This document shows, in pieces, positions 18,532 to 28,031 of a stretch of DNA of 64,000 nucleotides. The notes under the pieces were generated by a model. That model did not search any database, was not told where the DNA came from, and saw only the letters and a list, made by a program, of their open reading frames with translations. The position numbers were made by a program, and so were the translations under genes. Source of the stretch: Natrinema marinum. GTDB taxonomy: Archaea; Halobacteriota; Halobacteria; Halobacteriales; Natrialbaceae. The first letter of the stretch is position 1, and the number at the start of each line of letters is the position of its first letter. The stretch is from positions 3,286,001 to 3,350,000 of the forward strand of contig NZ_CP100763.1 of assembly GCF_024296685.1 (NCBI RefSeq). The letters are read 5' to 3'.

Positions 18532-20217
18532 ATGAAACACGTACGGGGACCACTGTGCTCGATCGACCTTGGCGAGCGAACGGCTGAGACCGAGGCAATC
18601 GACGACCTCCTCGAGTCCTATATCGGCGGCCGGGCGCTCGGGACGAAACTCGCCCACGATCGGGTCCCGTTCGACGCCGATCCGCTGGGAGCGGACAACC
18701 GGCTCTACTTCGCGACGGGGCCGATGCAACACTCGACGATGAGCTTCACGGGACGGATGTCGGCGACCGGCGTCTCGCCGCTGACCGACGGGCTGCTCTC
18801 CTCGAACGCCGGCGGGTTCCTCTCGCGGAACTTCACCGGAACCGGCTACAGCGCCGTCGAACTGACCGGCGAGAGCGATGAGCTCGTCATCGTCCACGTC
18901 ACCGACGAGGGCGTCGAGTTCGAGGCGGTACCCGACCTCGCGGAGGCGACCGTTCCCGAGACCTGCGAGTACATCGAGGACGAACACGGCCTCGGACCGG
19001 AGCACACCACGGTCATCGGGCCGGCCGGCGAAAACGAGGTCCGATTCGCTTCGATCATGACCTCGAAGGAACGGGCCTTCGGCCGCGGCGGGCTCGGCGC
19101 CGTGCTGGGCGCGAAGAACGTCAAAGCAATCACCTTCGACGGCGATTCGACCCGCGAGGTCGAGATTCCGCCGGTCCAGATGCAGATCCACGGCGAGGCC
19201 GCTCAGGCCGACCACCCGATGAAGGCACAGGGGACGACCTCGGTCGCGGAGTACGCGAACATGGTCGAAGCCCTGCCGAGTTACTACTTCGAGGAGCTGT
19301 CCTTCGAGGGGATCGACGGGATCAGCGGCGACCGCGTCGAGGAGAAGAAGTACAAGAAAGGCACCTGCTCGGCGTGTGCCTTCGCCTGCAAACTGCCGAC
19401 CCGCGACGAGGAGTCCGGCCTCGAGACCGAAGGGCCAGAGTACGAGACGCTGATGGCCTTTGGCTCGAACTCCGGCATCGACGACATCGTCGACCTGATG
19501 AAGTCGAACAAGCTCTGTGACGAGTACGGGCTCGACACCATCTCGGCTGGCGACACCGTCGCGGCCTACCTCGCGAGCGAGGACGAGTTCGGTAACGCCG
19601 ATCTCATCCACGATCTCGTCGAGAAGATCGCCCACCGCGAGGGCGTCGGCGACACCCTCGCCGAGGGCGTCGACCGAATCCACGACGACCTCGGCGTCGA
19701 GAACTGGACCGTCAAGGGCATGGAGTTCTCCGCCCACGACGGCCGCACCCTGAACGGCCAGGGGCTGGCATTTGCCACCTCGAACCGCGGCGCAGACCAC
19801 ATGTACGCCGAGTTCTACCCCTACGAGTACCCGCTTGTCGACGCCGACGACGCCTTCGACAAGGAAGGCCTCGAGGGCAAGCCGCCGAAGGTCGTCGAAC
19901 TCGAGAACGTCAACGCGATCAAAGACAGTGCCGTCTTCTGTAAGTTCTCGCGGGACTTCCTGAGCCACGAGCGCATGGAGACGCTGCTCGACGCCGACTA
20001 CGAGGACTTACTCGAACTCGGCGGCGAGGTCGTCGCGATGGAACGCCACTTCAACAACCAGCGCGGCTTCGACAGCGACGACGATGCGCTACCCTACGAG
20101 ATTCCGGACTTCGAGCAGGGACTGGCCGAGTACTACGACGAACGCGGCTGGAACGACGACGGGACCGTCCCCGATGCGGCGCTCGAGGGCGGCCACGGCG
20201 CGCCGGCCGACGACTGA
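18532..20217 (+). CDS. Aldehyde:ferredoxin oxidoreductase-family tungsto/molybdoenzyme
   Basis: 561 residues. AOR-family enzymes oxidise aldehydes using a bis-pterin W or Mo cofactor and pass electrons to ferredoxin through one [4Fe-4S] cluster. Cluster ligands are visible as CSACAFAC (Cys279, Cys282, Cys286) and Cys470 in AVFCKF. The N-terminal domain has IGGRALGTKL, TGPM and SSNAGGF typical of the pterin-binding sheet. Length is slightly shorter than hyperthermophile AOR. A TATA-like CGTTTTG centred near 18504 lies 28 bp before the ATG. A [3Fe-4S]-type ferredoxin is encoded at 28202, but pairing is speculative. Confidence 0.92.
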   Translation: MKHVRGPLCSIDLGERTAETEAIDDLLESYIGGRALGTKLAHDRVPFDADPLGADNRLYFATGPMQHSTMSFTGRMSATGVSPLTDGLLSSNAGGFLSRNFTGTGYSAVELTGESDELVIVHVTDEGVEFEAVPDLAEATVPETCEYIEDEHGLGPEHTTVIGPAGENEVRFASIMTSKERAFGRGGLGAVLGAKNVKAITFDGDSTREVEIPPVQMQIHGEAAQADHPMKAQGTTSVAEYANMVEALPSYYFEELSFEGIDGISGDRVEEKKYKKGTCSACAFACKLPTRDEESGLETEGPEYETLMAFGSNSGIDDIVDLMKSNKLCDEYGLDTISAGDTVAAYLASEDEFGNADLIHDLVEKIAHREGVGDTLAEGVDRIHDDLGVENWTVKGMEFSAHDGRTLNGQGLAFATSNRGADHMYAEFYPYEYPLVDADDAFDKEGLEGKPPKVVELENVNAIKDSAVFCKFSRDFLSHERMETLLDADYEDLLELGGEVVAMERHFNNQRGFDSDDDALPYEIPDFEQGLAEYYDERGWNDDGTVPDAALEGGHGAPADD

Positions 20218-20334
20218 GCGCTCGCGGTCGCCGATCGGCGTTCCTCTCAGTAGACCGCAGCACGATCTCTTTCCGTAGACGGCGCGTGAACTGGGAGTAC
20301 GTACAGACGAAGCGCCTACCGTTTAGTGTAGCAG

Positions 20335-20886
20335 TTACACGGTTCGAAGATCGTCTGTCGCCTGTGACCGGATGGCGGCTGCCGCAACTTCGTCGGCCCG
20401 CCTGATGAGTTCCGCTTCGATCGTCGCCGGCTCGACCGTCGTCCGACTCGTGTGGGAGAGGACGATATGTGCCAGCTCGACCGGCAAATCCGCCGCTGCA
20501 ACGACGTAGACACCGTAGTAGGGGTGTCCAAGCAAGTTGTAAACTGGCGTCTCGGCCAGCCCGTCGAATTCGGCAAGTTTGCTCACGTCGTGGATGAGCG
20601 CACCAGCCACTACAGTATCCAGTGAGAGGTCGATCTCACGCCGCTCACGGAGCGTCTCTGCGAGTGTGACGGCACAGGCGGTTACGTCCCGAACGTGGCT
20701 CACCAGCCGTTCGTTCTCCAATCCTAACGCACGCTGTGTCGGGGGTAGCCACGGAACTTCGGTGAGGTCGTCGATATCGTTCGCTTCGATGGCTGTCGCC
20801 CACGCATTGACGACGCCTGCTCGCAGATCGTCGTCCTCGATCGTCTCGAGTTCGGGGAACGCGGCCCTGACACCATCCTCGCTCAT
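20335..20886 (-). CDS. HD-domain metal-dependent phosphohydrolase
   Basis: 183 residues. The HD signature is seen as VSHVRDV (His64), GALIHDVSK (His99-Asp100), LGHPYYG and VLSHTS, the usual ligand order for HD hydrolases acting on nucleotides or nucleic acids. The ATG at 20886 is chosen over an upstream GTG because a TATA-like ACAAATATTTG at about 20911-20921 lies about 30 bp before it. The substrate is unknown. It is followed by TraB with 57 bp between. Confidence 0.87.
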   Translation of the reverse strand: MSEDGVRAAFPELETIEDDDLRAGVVNAWATAIEANDIDDLTEVPWLPPTQRALGLENERLVSHVRDVTACAVTLAETLRERREIDLSLDTVVAGALIHDVSKLAEFDGLAETPVYNLLGHPYYGVYVVAAADLPVELAHIVLSHTSRTTVEPATIEAELIRRADEVAAAAIRSQATDDLRTV

Positions 20887-20943
20887 GCCTCTGGTGTCTC
20901 TATTCAGCACTACAAATATTTGTCTCGCAGTTACTGACTGCCG

Positions 20944-21708
20944 TTACTGTATCGGGATCCGGGTCACCGATCGAGCGGGCGCTCTGATCGGCACCGTCGT
21001 GGCCGATACTGCGTCTCTGTCCAACTCCTCCGACTCGAGGTCGGCCAGCCCTCGCTCGACCCCGTTGTGGTGGCCCGCGCCGATCACCGCGACCACGTCG
21101 TAGCCCTCTCGACGAAGCACGTGGAGCCGTTCGGCCATCGCGCGGTCGCGCCGGTCGATCAGCACGTCGGCGACTTCGGGGAGGAGGTGCCGCAGGTGAT
21201 CGATCGCCGGCTGTACGTCGTCGCCATCTCGAACGTCGTCGAGCGGCAGCGACAGCATCTCGAACTGGGTCGCGTACTGCTCGGGCCCCATCGCCCACGT
21301 GCGGATAATCAGCTTCGGGAGCGTCTCCGGGCCCAGCCGGCGCGAGATTTCGGTGACGGTCTCGGCGATCGGCTCGTCGATGAGCGCCACGTCGCGGTCG
21401 AGTTCGGCGGCGGTCTCGACGGCCGTCTCCATATCCGTCTGTTCGGGCTCGAGCCCGTACAGCCGGACGACCGTCCGCTGGATCGCCCGCAGGGTGGCGT
21501 AGGTCGCCGCGGCCGGCGGCGGTAGCTCGTGGGCCAGTTCGGTCGATTCCGGCCGGTCGCGATCCTCGAGCCGCTCGAATCGCGTCTCGTCGAGTTCGAC
21601 GGCGACGAGGTCGGGATCGATTTCGCGGATCGTCTCCCGCACTCGGCGGCGATGGACCGCCGAGAAGTGGACGCTCGGGACGAGGGTGATGGTGCCGGTA
21701 GCTGTCAT
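20944..21708 (-). CDS. TraB/PrgY-family protein, short form
   Basis: 254 residues. TraB-family signatures are VPSVHFSA near the N-terminus, DLVAVELDETRF and VAVIGAGHHNGV near the C-terminus, proposed catalytic Glu/His motifs of the TIKI/TraB/EreA fold. Many haloarchaeal TraB proteins carry a C-terminal membrane domain; none is present here, so this is a soluble, short version. The start MTATGTITLVPS was chosen because upstream codons have no family character. Its role, perhaps peptide processing or inhibition, is not known. Confidence 0.8.
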   Translation of the reverse strand: MTATGTITLVPSVHFSAVHRRRVRETIREIDPDLVAVELDETRFERLEDRDRPESTELAHELPPPAAATYATLRAIQRTVVRLYGLEPEQTDMETAVETAAELDRDVALIDEPIAETVTEISRRLGPETLPKLIIRTWAMGPEQYATQFEMLSLPLDDVRDGDDVQPAIDHLRHLLPEVADVLIDRRDRAMAERLHVLRREGYDVVAVIGAGHHNGVERGLADLESEELDRDAVSATTVPIRAPARSVTRIPIQ

Positions 21709-21788
21709 CTCGCTCGCCCGTTCGACGGCCACGGGCTTGAAGCCACGACCCCGCGGCGGGTGGCTGCCGACGGCGCTCGAGTACCCCG

Positions 21789-22106
21789 TTATCCGTCTTC
21801 GTCGTCGTCCTCGAGCGGCGAGAGCCGATCGTCGCCCCGCGACGGCAGTGGCGTGTCGTCGGCTCGAGAGGGGTGGACGTTGAAGTTGTTCCCCCGGTAG
21901 GGGTCGGTCTCCGGGTCGTAGGAGAGCTCGCTGCGCTCGAAGAGGTAGATGAAGAAGCCGATGATGGGGATACAGAAGGTGATCGCCGCCCATTTCTTCG
22001 GGGGCTCTAAGCCGACTCGTCCGGCGTCCCAGTAGGCGACGGCGGTCAGGCCGAGGTGCCAGGCGAGCGGAATCCCGACGATGATCGCCTGTAGGGCCGT
22101 GCTCAT
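21789..22106 (-). CDS. Small conserved membrane protein (PLDc_N-like)
   Basis: 105 residues. Two hydrophobic helices (about 5-25 and 38-56) are separated by a short polar loop; the second, AITFCIPIIGFFIYLFER, resembles the phospholipase D nuclease N-terminal membrane hairpin. The C-terminal half (about 57-105) is acidic, Pro-rich and probably disordered (YDPETDPYRGNNFNVHPSR). No catalytic residues are present. It is a stand-alone gene upstream of TraB on the same strand, 80 bp away. Function unknown. Confidence 0.75.
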   Translation of the reverse strand: MSTALQAIIVGIPLAWHLGLTAVAYWDAGRVGLEPPKKWAAITFCIPIIGFFIYLFERSELSYDPETDPYRGNNFNVHPSRADDTPLPSRGDDRLSPLEDDDEDG

Positions 22107-22476
22107 GCGTGTCCTGACGGGCTCGAGCTACCTAAATCGCCGGTCGTCCGTTCGAACCGATCGGTCGGTATTTCGACTGAAAACGGGTTCTGCTCGAGCC
22201 ACAGTCCAGGAGGTGCGCTGGATCGAGATGGGGTGAGTCACCGTCTCCGCTTCGGACGAAACGAAGCGCTTCTGCTCCCCTGGCAACACGGAATCGCAAC
22301 GTCCTCCCCAACCGATTCGCTCACTCACGCCGTTCGTTCGCTCATCCCTCGCGCAACATCGTCGCCCGTCCACGCTAGCGCTCGGCCGGCGACAGCGCGC
22401 GCCACCGCACGTGAATCGCACCGCTGGCTATCGCTCACCCTCTTAAAGAAACGGAAAATTCGAACGACTGCTCGTC
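22107..22476. other. Gene-free 370-bp gap with a dispersed GC-rich element
   Basis: No convincing frame exists. Between 22299 and about 22400 lies a block with imperfect short repeats of TTCGTTCGCTC and CGCGC type. Its first 19 bp match a segment at 61417-61435 with one difference (see repeat entries). Confidence 0.6.
22299..22336. repeat. Dispersed intergenic element, copy A
   Basis: ACGTCCTCCCCAACCGATT at 22299-22317 matches 61417-61435 except for one base. Both copies continue into TCAC and GCCGTTCG; copy B carries about 6 extra bases that form a hairpin. Both are intergenic. Confidence 0.55.
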
Positions 22477-23613
22477 TCAGTTGACGTCGAACTCGATCGC
22501 CGCACCCTGGCCGAAGCCGACACAGAGCGTCGCGAGACCGCGGCCGCCGCCGCGCTTCTGGAGTTCGTTGATCAGCGTGACCGGCAGGCGGGCACCCGAG
22601 GCACCGAGCGGGTGACCCACGGCGATCGCGCCGCCGTTGACGTTGAAGATCTCGGGGTCGATGCCGAGCTCGTCGCGGGAGTACAGCGCCTGGCTGGCGA
22701 AGGCCTCGTTGAGTTCGACGAGGTCGTAGTCGTCGATGTCGCGGCCGTTGCGCTCGAGCAGCCCCTTCGTGGCCGGGACCGGGCCGATGCCCATGACGGT
22801 GGGGTCGACGCCGGCGACGTTGTTCTGGCCGACCTCGGCCATGATCTCGAGGTCGTGTTCCTCGGCGAAGGCCTCGCTCGTGATGAGCAGGGCAGCCGCG
22901 CCGTCGGAGATCTGGGAGGCGTTACCGGGCGTAACGGAGCCGTCCTCTTTGAACACCGTCGGGAGCTCGGCGAGCTTCTCGGCGGTGGTGCCGGGACGCA
23001 GGCCCTCGTCTTCCTCGACGGTGCCGTCTTCGGTCTCGATCGGGACGATCTCGTCGTCGAAGCGGCCCGATTCGGTGGCCTCGACGGCGCGTTGCTGGCT
23101 GCGCGCGGCGTACTCGTCCTGTTCCTCGCGGCTGACGCCGTACTCTTCGGCGACCTTCTCGGCGGTCATCCCCATCTGGAGATCACCGAGGTCGTACATC
23201 TCGGCCAGTCGCGGGCTGATGTCCTCGAAGCCGCCGCCCATCGGGACGCGGCTCATGCTCTCGACGCCGCCGGCGATGATGGCATCGCGGTTGCCGGCCG
23301 CGATGGCGTCCGACGCGGAGATGACCGACTGCATCGAGGAGGCACACCAGCGGTTGATCGTCGTCGCCGGGACCGACTCGCCGAGTTCCGACAGCAGGGC
23401 GATGACGCGGGCGAGGTTGTTGTCCTGCTCGCCGCGCTGCTGGGCGCAGCCCCACATCAGGTCGTCGATCTCCTCGCCGGAGAGACTGGTCTCCGCGAGA
23501 ATCTCGTTGATCAGCGGCACCGACAGCTCCTCGCTGCGAACGTCGGCGTACACGCCGTCTTCTTTCCCCTGTGGCGTCCGGACCGCCTTCACTACGACCG
23601 GTGTCTGTGACAT
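22477..23613 (-). CDS. Acetyl-CoA C-acyltransferase (thiolase II)
   Basis: 378 residues; cleaves 3-ketoacyl-CoA with CoA in beta-oxidation or condenses acetyl-CoA in reverse. Catalytic elements are present: nucleophile Cys90 in [15 protein letters not shown], His334 in [12 protein letters not shown] and Cys364 in LCVGFGQG. The usual CxSG after the nucleophile reads CASS, a mild variation. The ATG at 23613 follows a TATA-like TTTAAGT (minus strand, 23637-23644) at leaderless distance. No beta-oxidation partner is adjacent; the acyl-CoA dehydrogenase and hydratases lie about 20-35 kb away. Confidence 0.93.
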   Translation of the reverse strand: MSQTPVVVKAVRTPQGKEDGVYADVRSEELSVPLINEILAETSLSGEEIDDLMWGCAQQRGEQDNNLARVIALLSELGESVPATTINRWCASSMQSVISASDAIAAGNRDAIIAGGVESMSRVPMGGGFEDISPRLAEMYDLGDLQMGMTAEKVAEEYGVSREEQDEYAARSQQRAVEATESGRFDDEIVPIETEDGTVEEDEGLRPGTTAEKLAELPTVFKEDGSVTPGNASQISDGAAALLITSEAFAEEHDLEIMAEVGQNNVAGVDPTVMGIGPVPATKGLLERNGRDIDDYDLVELNEAFASQALYSRDELGIDPEIFNVNGGAIAVGHPLGASGARLPVTLINELQKRGGGRGLATLCVGFGQGAAIEFDVN

Positions 23614-23766
23614 ATACTACCGAATGTCCCTCACGGACTTAAATCCGGTCGAACTCCCGTTCACAGGCGAACCGTTTACGGGCCGACGAGCCACCGACGC
23701 TGCCGTCACGGCCGATTGCGGGACTCGAGACCGATCCAGCGGGATCGAGACCGGCTCGCTCGAGAA

Positions 23767-23785
23767 CAACCCTTATCTCGGGTTG
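23767..23785 (+). promoter_or_regulatory. Inverted repeat bracketing the TATA box of the 23802 gene
   Basis: CAACCC and GGGTTG (6-bp perfect arms) flank TTATCTC at 23773-23779, which is positioned about 26 bp before the ATG at 23802. A protein bound here would cover the TATA element. Confidence 0.4.
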
Positions 23786-23801
23786 CTGGTAATACGCGGG
23801 C

Positions 23802-24464
23802 ATGGACGAGGACGGACCGAACGCGGCTCGACTCGACGGTGACGCGGACTCGGCGACACACACCGAAAGCGCTGACGACGCCGCTCCCGACGACTCGGGT
23901 GCGAGCGGCCCCGTGGACGCTGACGGCGGATCGATGCCGAGCGTTCCGGATCCGGAACCGCAGGACGACGACGTGCCGGAAGACGTCCGAAAGTACGCCC
24001 GATTCAAGAAGATGGACGGCGCGCAGTACGACCGGGTCAACGAGTTCCTGCGCGACCGGACTTACATCACCGCCCGCGAGTGGGCCATCGCGCGGCTCTG
24101 TTCGGACTTCCGGACCGAGACCGGCGTCGAGATGACGAAGATCGGCGAGAACCTGCCCGAACTCGTCCCGTTTATGACCGACACCTACACGCCGCAGGCG
24201 GTCAATCAGGCCCGTTCTTCCTTCGAAGAGAAGGTCCGCACGGCCGGCGCGACGTTCCTCTATGGCGCGATGTGTGACTTCTTCACCGCCGAGGAACTCG
24301 ACGACGTGATGTACGAGGCCACCGAGGTCGCCAAGTTCCTCCTCGAGGTCGAGGGCGTCGACCTCTCCGTCGAGGACGAACTCGAGGCCGAAGAGCGCAT
24401 CTCGAGCGTGATGCGCGAGGTCCGCGAGGCCAGCGAGGAACTCCGCGAGCGGGACGCGGAGTAG
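23802..24464 (+). CDS. Haloarchaeal conserved protein (possibly DUF5806)
   Basis: 220 residues. The first about 60 are a disordered acidic D/S/A/P-rich tail. The rest is a compact helical domain starting at VRKYARFKKMDG and containing REWAIARLCSDFRTETGVEMTKIG, then a C-terminal helix rich in E/R (about 185-220). I recall such proteins as widespread haloarchaeal unknowns, perhaps DUF5806, but cannot confirm the number. No membrane segment, no catalytic motif. A palindrome surrounds its TATA box. Confidence 0.75.
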   Translation: MDEDGPNAARLDGDADSATHTESADDAAPDDSGASGPVDADGGSMPSVPDPEPQDDDVPEDVRKYARFKKMDGAQYDRVNEFLRDRTYITAREWAIARLCSDFRTETGVEMTKIGENLPELVPFMTDTYTPQAVNQARSSFEEKVRTAGATFLYGAMCDFFTAEELDDVMYEATEVAKFLLEVEGVDLSVEDELEAEERISSVMREVREASEELRERDAE

Positions 24465-24555
24465 CTCTCACTCGCGAGTGGACGAGAAATCGGGATCGCC
24501 GGGCGGGGCCGACAGAGAACTATAATGTGGCTGCAGTGACTCGGTCGGCATACGA

Positions 24556-24984
24556 ATGAACGGCTCACGCGACGCGCAGGCGACTTCCGTCGACGACGGG
24601 GGGCCGCCGCTCGAACTGATCGCGCTCGGCGTCGGTGCCACGGACGTCCCGGTGTTCGCGTACGTCAGCCTCGTGCTGTTCGACGACCTGCTGTTCGGCG
24701 CGGTCGTCGGGCTCGTCATCGGACTCGGAATGTACCTCCTGTTGCCGAAGGTCATGGCCGACGAGAGCGAGGCCGGCGACGAGGTCCCGTCGGCCGATGT
24801 CGGCACGCGACTCCGCGGTTTCCACCGAACCGCGGCCGGGCTCGCGCTCCCGCCGGCCGGGATCGTCTTGTTCGGGTGGCGGTTCGTCTCGGAGACTCTC
24901 CTCACCGGCCTCCTCCTGGCCCTCCTCGCCGCGGCGGTGATCTACCTCTCGCTGGCGGTGTTGCTTCCCCAGCGCCTCGCGTAA
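24556..24984 (+). CDS. Four-span membrane protein of unknown function
   Basis: 142 residues with four hydrophobic segments arranged as two pairs (about 20-42, 48-66, then 93-112 and 116-138) split by an acidic loop near 70-85. The motif IVLFGWRFVSETLLTGLLL is not one I can assign to a family. A TATA-like ACTATAAT at 24520-24527 is about 30 bp upstream of the ATG, supporting a leaderless message and the start. It is a single gene between the DUF5806-like protein and an aldehyde dehydrogenase. Confidence 0.75.
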   Translation: MNGSRDAQATSVDDGGPPLELIALGVGATDVPVFAYVSLVLFDDLLFGAVVGLVIGLGMYLLLPKVMADESEAGDEVPSADVGTRLRGFHRTAAGLALPPAGIVLFGWRFVSETLLTGLLLALLAAAVIYLSLAVLLPQRLA

Positions 24985-25073
24985 CGACGGCGAGTCGGGC
25001 GGCCGCTCGAGCCCTGGCCCGTTGCGCTTGCGCGTCCGCTCTTTTTGTTCGCTCGAGCGCTAACCCGCGTTGT

Positions 25074-26546
25074 ATGACCGACCTGCCTCTAGAACCCGAG
25101 AACGGCTGGAACTCGCTGTATCTCGCCGGCGAGTGGGCTGACGCCGGCGACCGAGACGCGATCAGCGACGCAAACCCCTACACGCGCGAGGAGCTCACGA
25201 CCGTCCCGGCGGGCACCGAAGCGGACGTCGACGCGGCCTACGAGGCCGCGGCCGAGGCACAGGCGGAGTGGGCAACACAGCCGCCACAGGCCCGATCGGG
25301 CGTGATCAGCGCCGCGATCCAGTACGTGGACGACCACCGCGAGGAGATCGCCGAGTTGCTGACCGTCGAGAGCGGCAGCACGCGGGTCAAGTGCGAAGCC
25401 GAGATTCAGACCGCCCGCGGGATGATGCAACAGGCCGCGAGCTACCCGTTCCGCATGGACGGCCAGCACTCGGACTCGATCACGCCGGGGAAAGAGAACA
25501 TCGCGCAACGAGTTCCCGTCGGCGTCGTCGGCGTCATCTCGCCGTGGAACTTTCCGCTACACCTCTCGATGCGCGCCGTCGCGCCCGCGATCGCGGCCGG
25601 CAACGCCGTGGTCCTCAAACCCGCCTCGAGCACGCCGATCACCGGCGGGCTCTTGCTTGCGCGGATATTCGAAGCGGCCGGCGCGCCGGAGGGCATTATC
25701 AACGTCGTCACCGGCCGCGGCTCCGACATCGGCGACGCGGTCGCCGGGCACGAGACGCCGCGGGTCATCGCCTTCACCGGCTCGACCGAGATCGGTCAGC
25801 GCGTCGCCGAGAAGGCCGCCGGCAACTGCGCGCTGCCGGCCCTCGAGCTCGGCGGCAACAACGTCCACGTCGTCACCGAGAACGCCGACCTCGAGCGGGC
25901 CGTCGACGGCGGGACGTTCGGCTCGTTCCTCCACCAGGGCCAGATCTGCATCTCGATCAACCGCCATCTGGTCCACGAGGACGTCTACGACGACTACGTC
26001 GACGCGCTGGCCGACCGGGCCGCCTCGCTGCCGACCGGCGACCCGCGCAACGAGGAGACGGTCGTCGGCCCCATCATCGACGAGAGCCAGCGCGATCAGA
26101 TCGTCGACTACGTCGAGGAATCGGCCGACCAGGGCGCGACCGTCGCGGCCGGCGGCGACCACGACGGCCTCGTCGTCGAGGCCACGGTCCTCGCCGACGC
26201 CGACAACGACATGGCCGCGGCCTGCAACGAACACTTCGGCCCCGTCGCGCCCGTGATCCCGTACTCGAGCGACGAGGAGGCGATCGAACTCGCCAACGAC
26301 ACGATCCACGGCCTCTCGGGCTCGGTCCACAGCGAGGACTTAGAGCAGGCCCGCGTGATCGCGGACGGGATCGAGACGGGAATGATCCACATCAACGACC
26401 AGCCGGTCAACGACGAGCCCCACGTCCCCTTCGGCGGGATGAAACAGTCCGGCGTGGGCCGGTACAACGGCGACCAGATCTTGGAGGAAGTGACGACGAC
26501 GAAGTGGATCTCGGTCCAACACGAGCCCCGCGAGTACCCGTTCTGA
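25074..26546 (+). CDS. NAD(P)+-dependent aldehyde dehydrogenase
   Basis: 490 residues; oxidises an aldehyde to the acid. Catalytic residues are Asn159 (SPWNFP), Glu258 (ALELGGNN) and Cys292 (GQICIS); the FTGSTEIGQ motif (about 234-242) binds NAD(P). The C-terminal PFGGMKQSGVGRYNG is standard. Overall it looks closest to benzaldehyde/salicylaldehyde or succinate-semialdehyde type ALDHs, but substrate cannot be fixed. The ATG at 25074 (MTDLPLEPENGW) is supported by a T-rich element about 29 bp upstream; longer in-frame starts lie in the preceding gene. Confidence 0.93.
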   Translation: MTDLPLEPENGWNSLYLAGEWADAGDRDAISDANPYTREELTTVPAGTEADVDAAYEAAAEAQAEWATQPPQARSGVISAAIQYVDDHREEIAELLTVESGSTRVKCEAEIQTARGMMQQAASYPFRMDGQHSDSITPGKENIAQRVPVGVVGVISPWNFPLHLSMRAVAPAIAAGNAVVLKPASSTPITGGLLLARIFEAAGAPEGIINVVTGRGSDIGDAVAGHETPRVIAFTGSTEIGQRVAEKAAGNCALPALELGGNNVHVVTENADLERAVDGGTFGSFLHQGQICISINRHLVHEDVYDDYVDALADRAASLPTGDPRNEETVVGPIIDESQRDQIVDYVEESADQGATVAAGGDHDGLVVEATVLADADNDMAAACNEHFGPVAPVIPYSSDEEAIELANDTIHGLSGSVHSEDLEQARVIADGIETGMIHINDQPVNDEPHVPFGGMKQSGVGRYNGDQILEEVTTTKWISVQHEPREYPF

Positions 26547-26654
26547 GGGACTCGAGCCGAGCCCGGAAGAGGCGCTCGAAGTGAGCCCCCACGCTTCGGC
26601 CGACGAACCAGCCGGTTTCGGAACGTTTGAGGCGCGCTGGTAGGAAGTGCGGCT

Positions 26655-27812
26655 GTGTCCCGCGACCGACTCTTTGCCTCCCTCTGCGGCTTCGTCTTTC
26701 TCATCAATCTCGCCAGAATCGTCTTCGCGCCGCTGTTGGACGTCTTCATCGCCGAGTTCGGGATCACCGAGGCGACCGCCGGCCTCATCGCGACGCTCGT
26801 CTGGGTCGGGAGCGCCTCTCTCCGACTTCCCACCGGCTGGCTGCTCACGCGAGTCCCCCGACACCGAATCGTGCTCGGCTCCGGCGTCGTGCTCGCGCTC
26901 TCGAGTGCCATCGCCGCGACCGCGACCACGGTCCGCCACCTCATGGCCGGGGCCTTCCTCATGGGCATCGCCTCCGGGATCTACTTCGTCTCGGCGAACC
27001 CGCTCCTGAGCGAGCTCTACCCGGCCCGCGTCGGCCGCGTCATGGGGATCCACGGGGCCTCGAGCCAGATCGCCGCGGTGATCGCCGCGCCGTTCGTCGC
27101 GCTCGCGCTCGTCGTCGACTGGCGGCTCTCGCTGTGGGCGATCGCCGCGGGTGCGGCGGTCATTACGGCCGTAACGTGGATCGCCGCGAAGCGGACCGAC
27201 CTGCCGGACGCCGGCGCGGCAGATCGCGACTTCGTCGCCGGGGCGCTCTCGGAGTGGCGGATCATCGCGACGGCGCTGGCGATCGTCGGCGCGGCCGTGT
27301 TCGTCTGGCAGGGCGTGTTCAACTTCTACGAACTCTATATGCAATGGAAAGGGCTCTCGGACCGGACCGCGGGCGCGTTGCTCACGCTCGTCTTCGCCGC
27401 CGGCGTCCCCGCCTTTTTCGTCGGTGGCGATCTCGCCGATCGGCTCCCACAGGTCCCCTACCTGCTCGGCATCGTCGGCGCGTTCGCCGCGGCGCTTCTG
27501 GCGCTGACCGCCGTCGAGGGCCTGTTCGCGATCGCCGCCGTCACCGCGGTCCTCGGCTTCGTCGTCCACGCGCTGTTCCCGGCCACCGACACCTACCTCC
27601 TCGATACCCTCCCCGATTCGACCCGAGCCAGCGCCTACGCCGTCTTCAGCTCCGTCTGGATGCTGACGCAAGCGCTCGGCTCGTCCGCGGTCGGCTTCTT
27701 CCTCGAGCGCGGCTACACTTACGATGCGGTGTTCGCCGGTGCCGCGCTGTGTCTCGGCGCGACGATCGTCGTTCTGGCCGCGCTCGAGCGGGCGGGGCGA
27801 CTCCCGAGTTAG
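26655..27812 (+). CDS. MFS transporter
   Basis: 385 residues, 11-12 predicted spans with the two-halves pattern of the major facilitator superfamily. The loop after span 2 has LPTGWLLTRVPRHRIVLG, a version of the MFS motif A. The initiation codon is GTG (GTG TCC CGC GAC); an AT-containing ACGTTTGAGG lies about 29 bp upstream. Many of its features (ITEATAGLIATLVW, ELYPARVGRVMGIHG) match haloarchaeal MFS proteins annotated without substrate. It is a single gene; export of a small organic molecule is only a guess. Confidence 0.9.
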   Translation: MSRDRLFASLCGFVFLINLARIVFAPLLDVFIAEFGITEATAGLIATLVWVGSASLRLPTGWLLTRVPRHRIVLGSGVVLALSSAIAATATTVRHLMAGAFLMGIASGIYFVSANPLLSELYPARVGRVMGIHGASSQIAAVIAAPFVALALVVDWRLSLWAIAAGAAVITAVTWIAAKRTDLPDAGAADRDFVAGALSEWRIIATALAIVGAAVFVWQGVFNFYELYMQWKGLSDRTAGALLTLVFAAGVPAFFVGGDLADRLPQVPYLLGIVGAFAAALLALTAVEGLFAIAAVTAVLGFVVHALFPATDTYLLDTLPDSTRASAYAVFSSVWMLTQALGSSAVGFFLERGYTYDAVFAGAALCLGATIVVLAALERAGRLPS

Positions 27813-27912
27813 CTCCGACTGCCGATCCGCTGTTTCGGGTCCGACACTGGTGGCGCTCGAGTGGATACCGTTCATGACCTGTAGATGACTCTCAGCGTCG
27901 AGTCGCGGCGAC

Positions 27913-28001
27913 ATGCGAGGCTTGGGATTTGAACCACGGGAAGACGGTCGCTCACTCCGTTCGCGCTGCGACTTCCCTGATTCAAATCCCGCGTCTCGCA
28001 T
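27913..28001. repeat. 89-nt hairpin of two inverted tRNA 3'-end-like sequences
   Basis: Arm 1 (27913-27943) contains ATGCGAGG, TTGGGATTTGAAC and GGGAAG; arm 2 (27972-28001) is its imperfect reverse complement. The stem extends through GTCGC at 27947-27951 and GCGAC at 27968-27972. Arm 1 resembles the 3' end of the tRNA-Leu at 28031-28058 (same TATGCGAGG, TTGGGATTTGAACC). It looks like a tRNA-derived element or decayed attachment site. Confidence 0.7.
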
Positions 28002-28031
28002 ACACGACTCTCACTATCGTTCGAGTCGGTA

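Noticed and set aside
22107-22476. Degraded insertion sequence
   Set aside because: No transposase codons, terminal inverted repeats or target duplication are visible; only the short dispersed element can be supported.
26108-28001. Long minus-strand frames over the aldehyde dehydrogenase and MFS genes
   Set aside because: They are complements of clear family members and have a composition typical of antisense translation.
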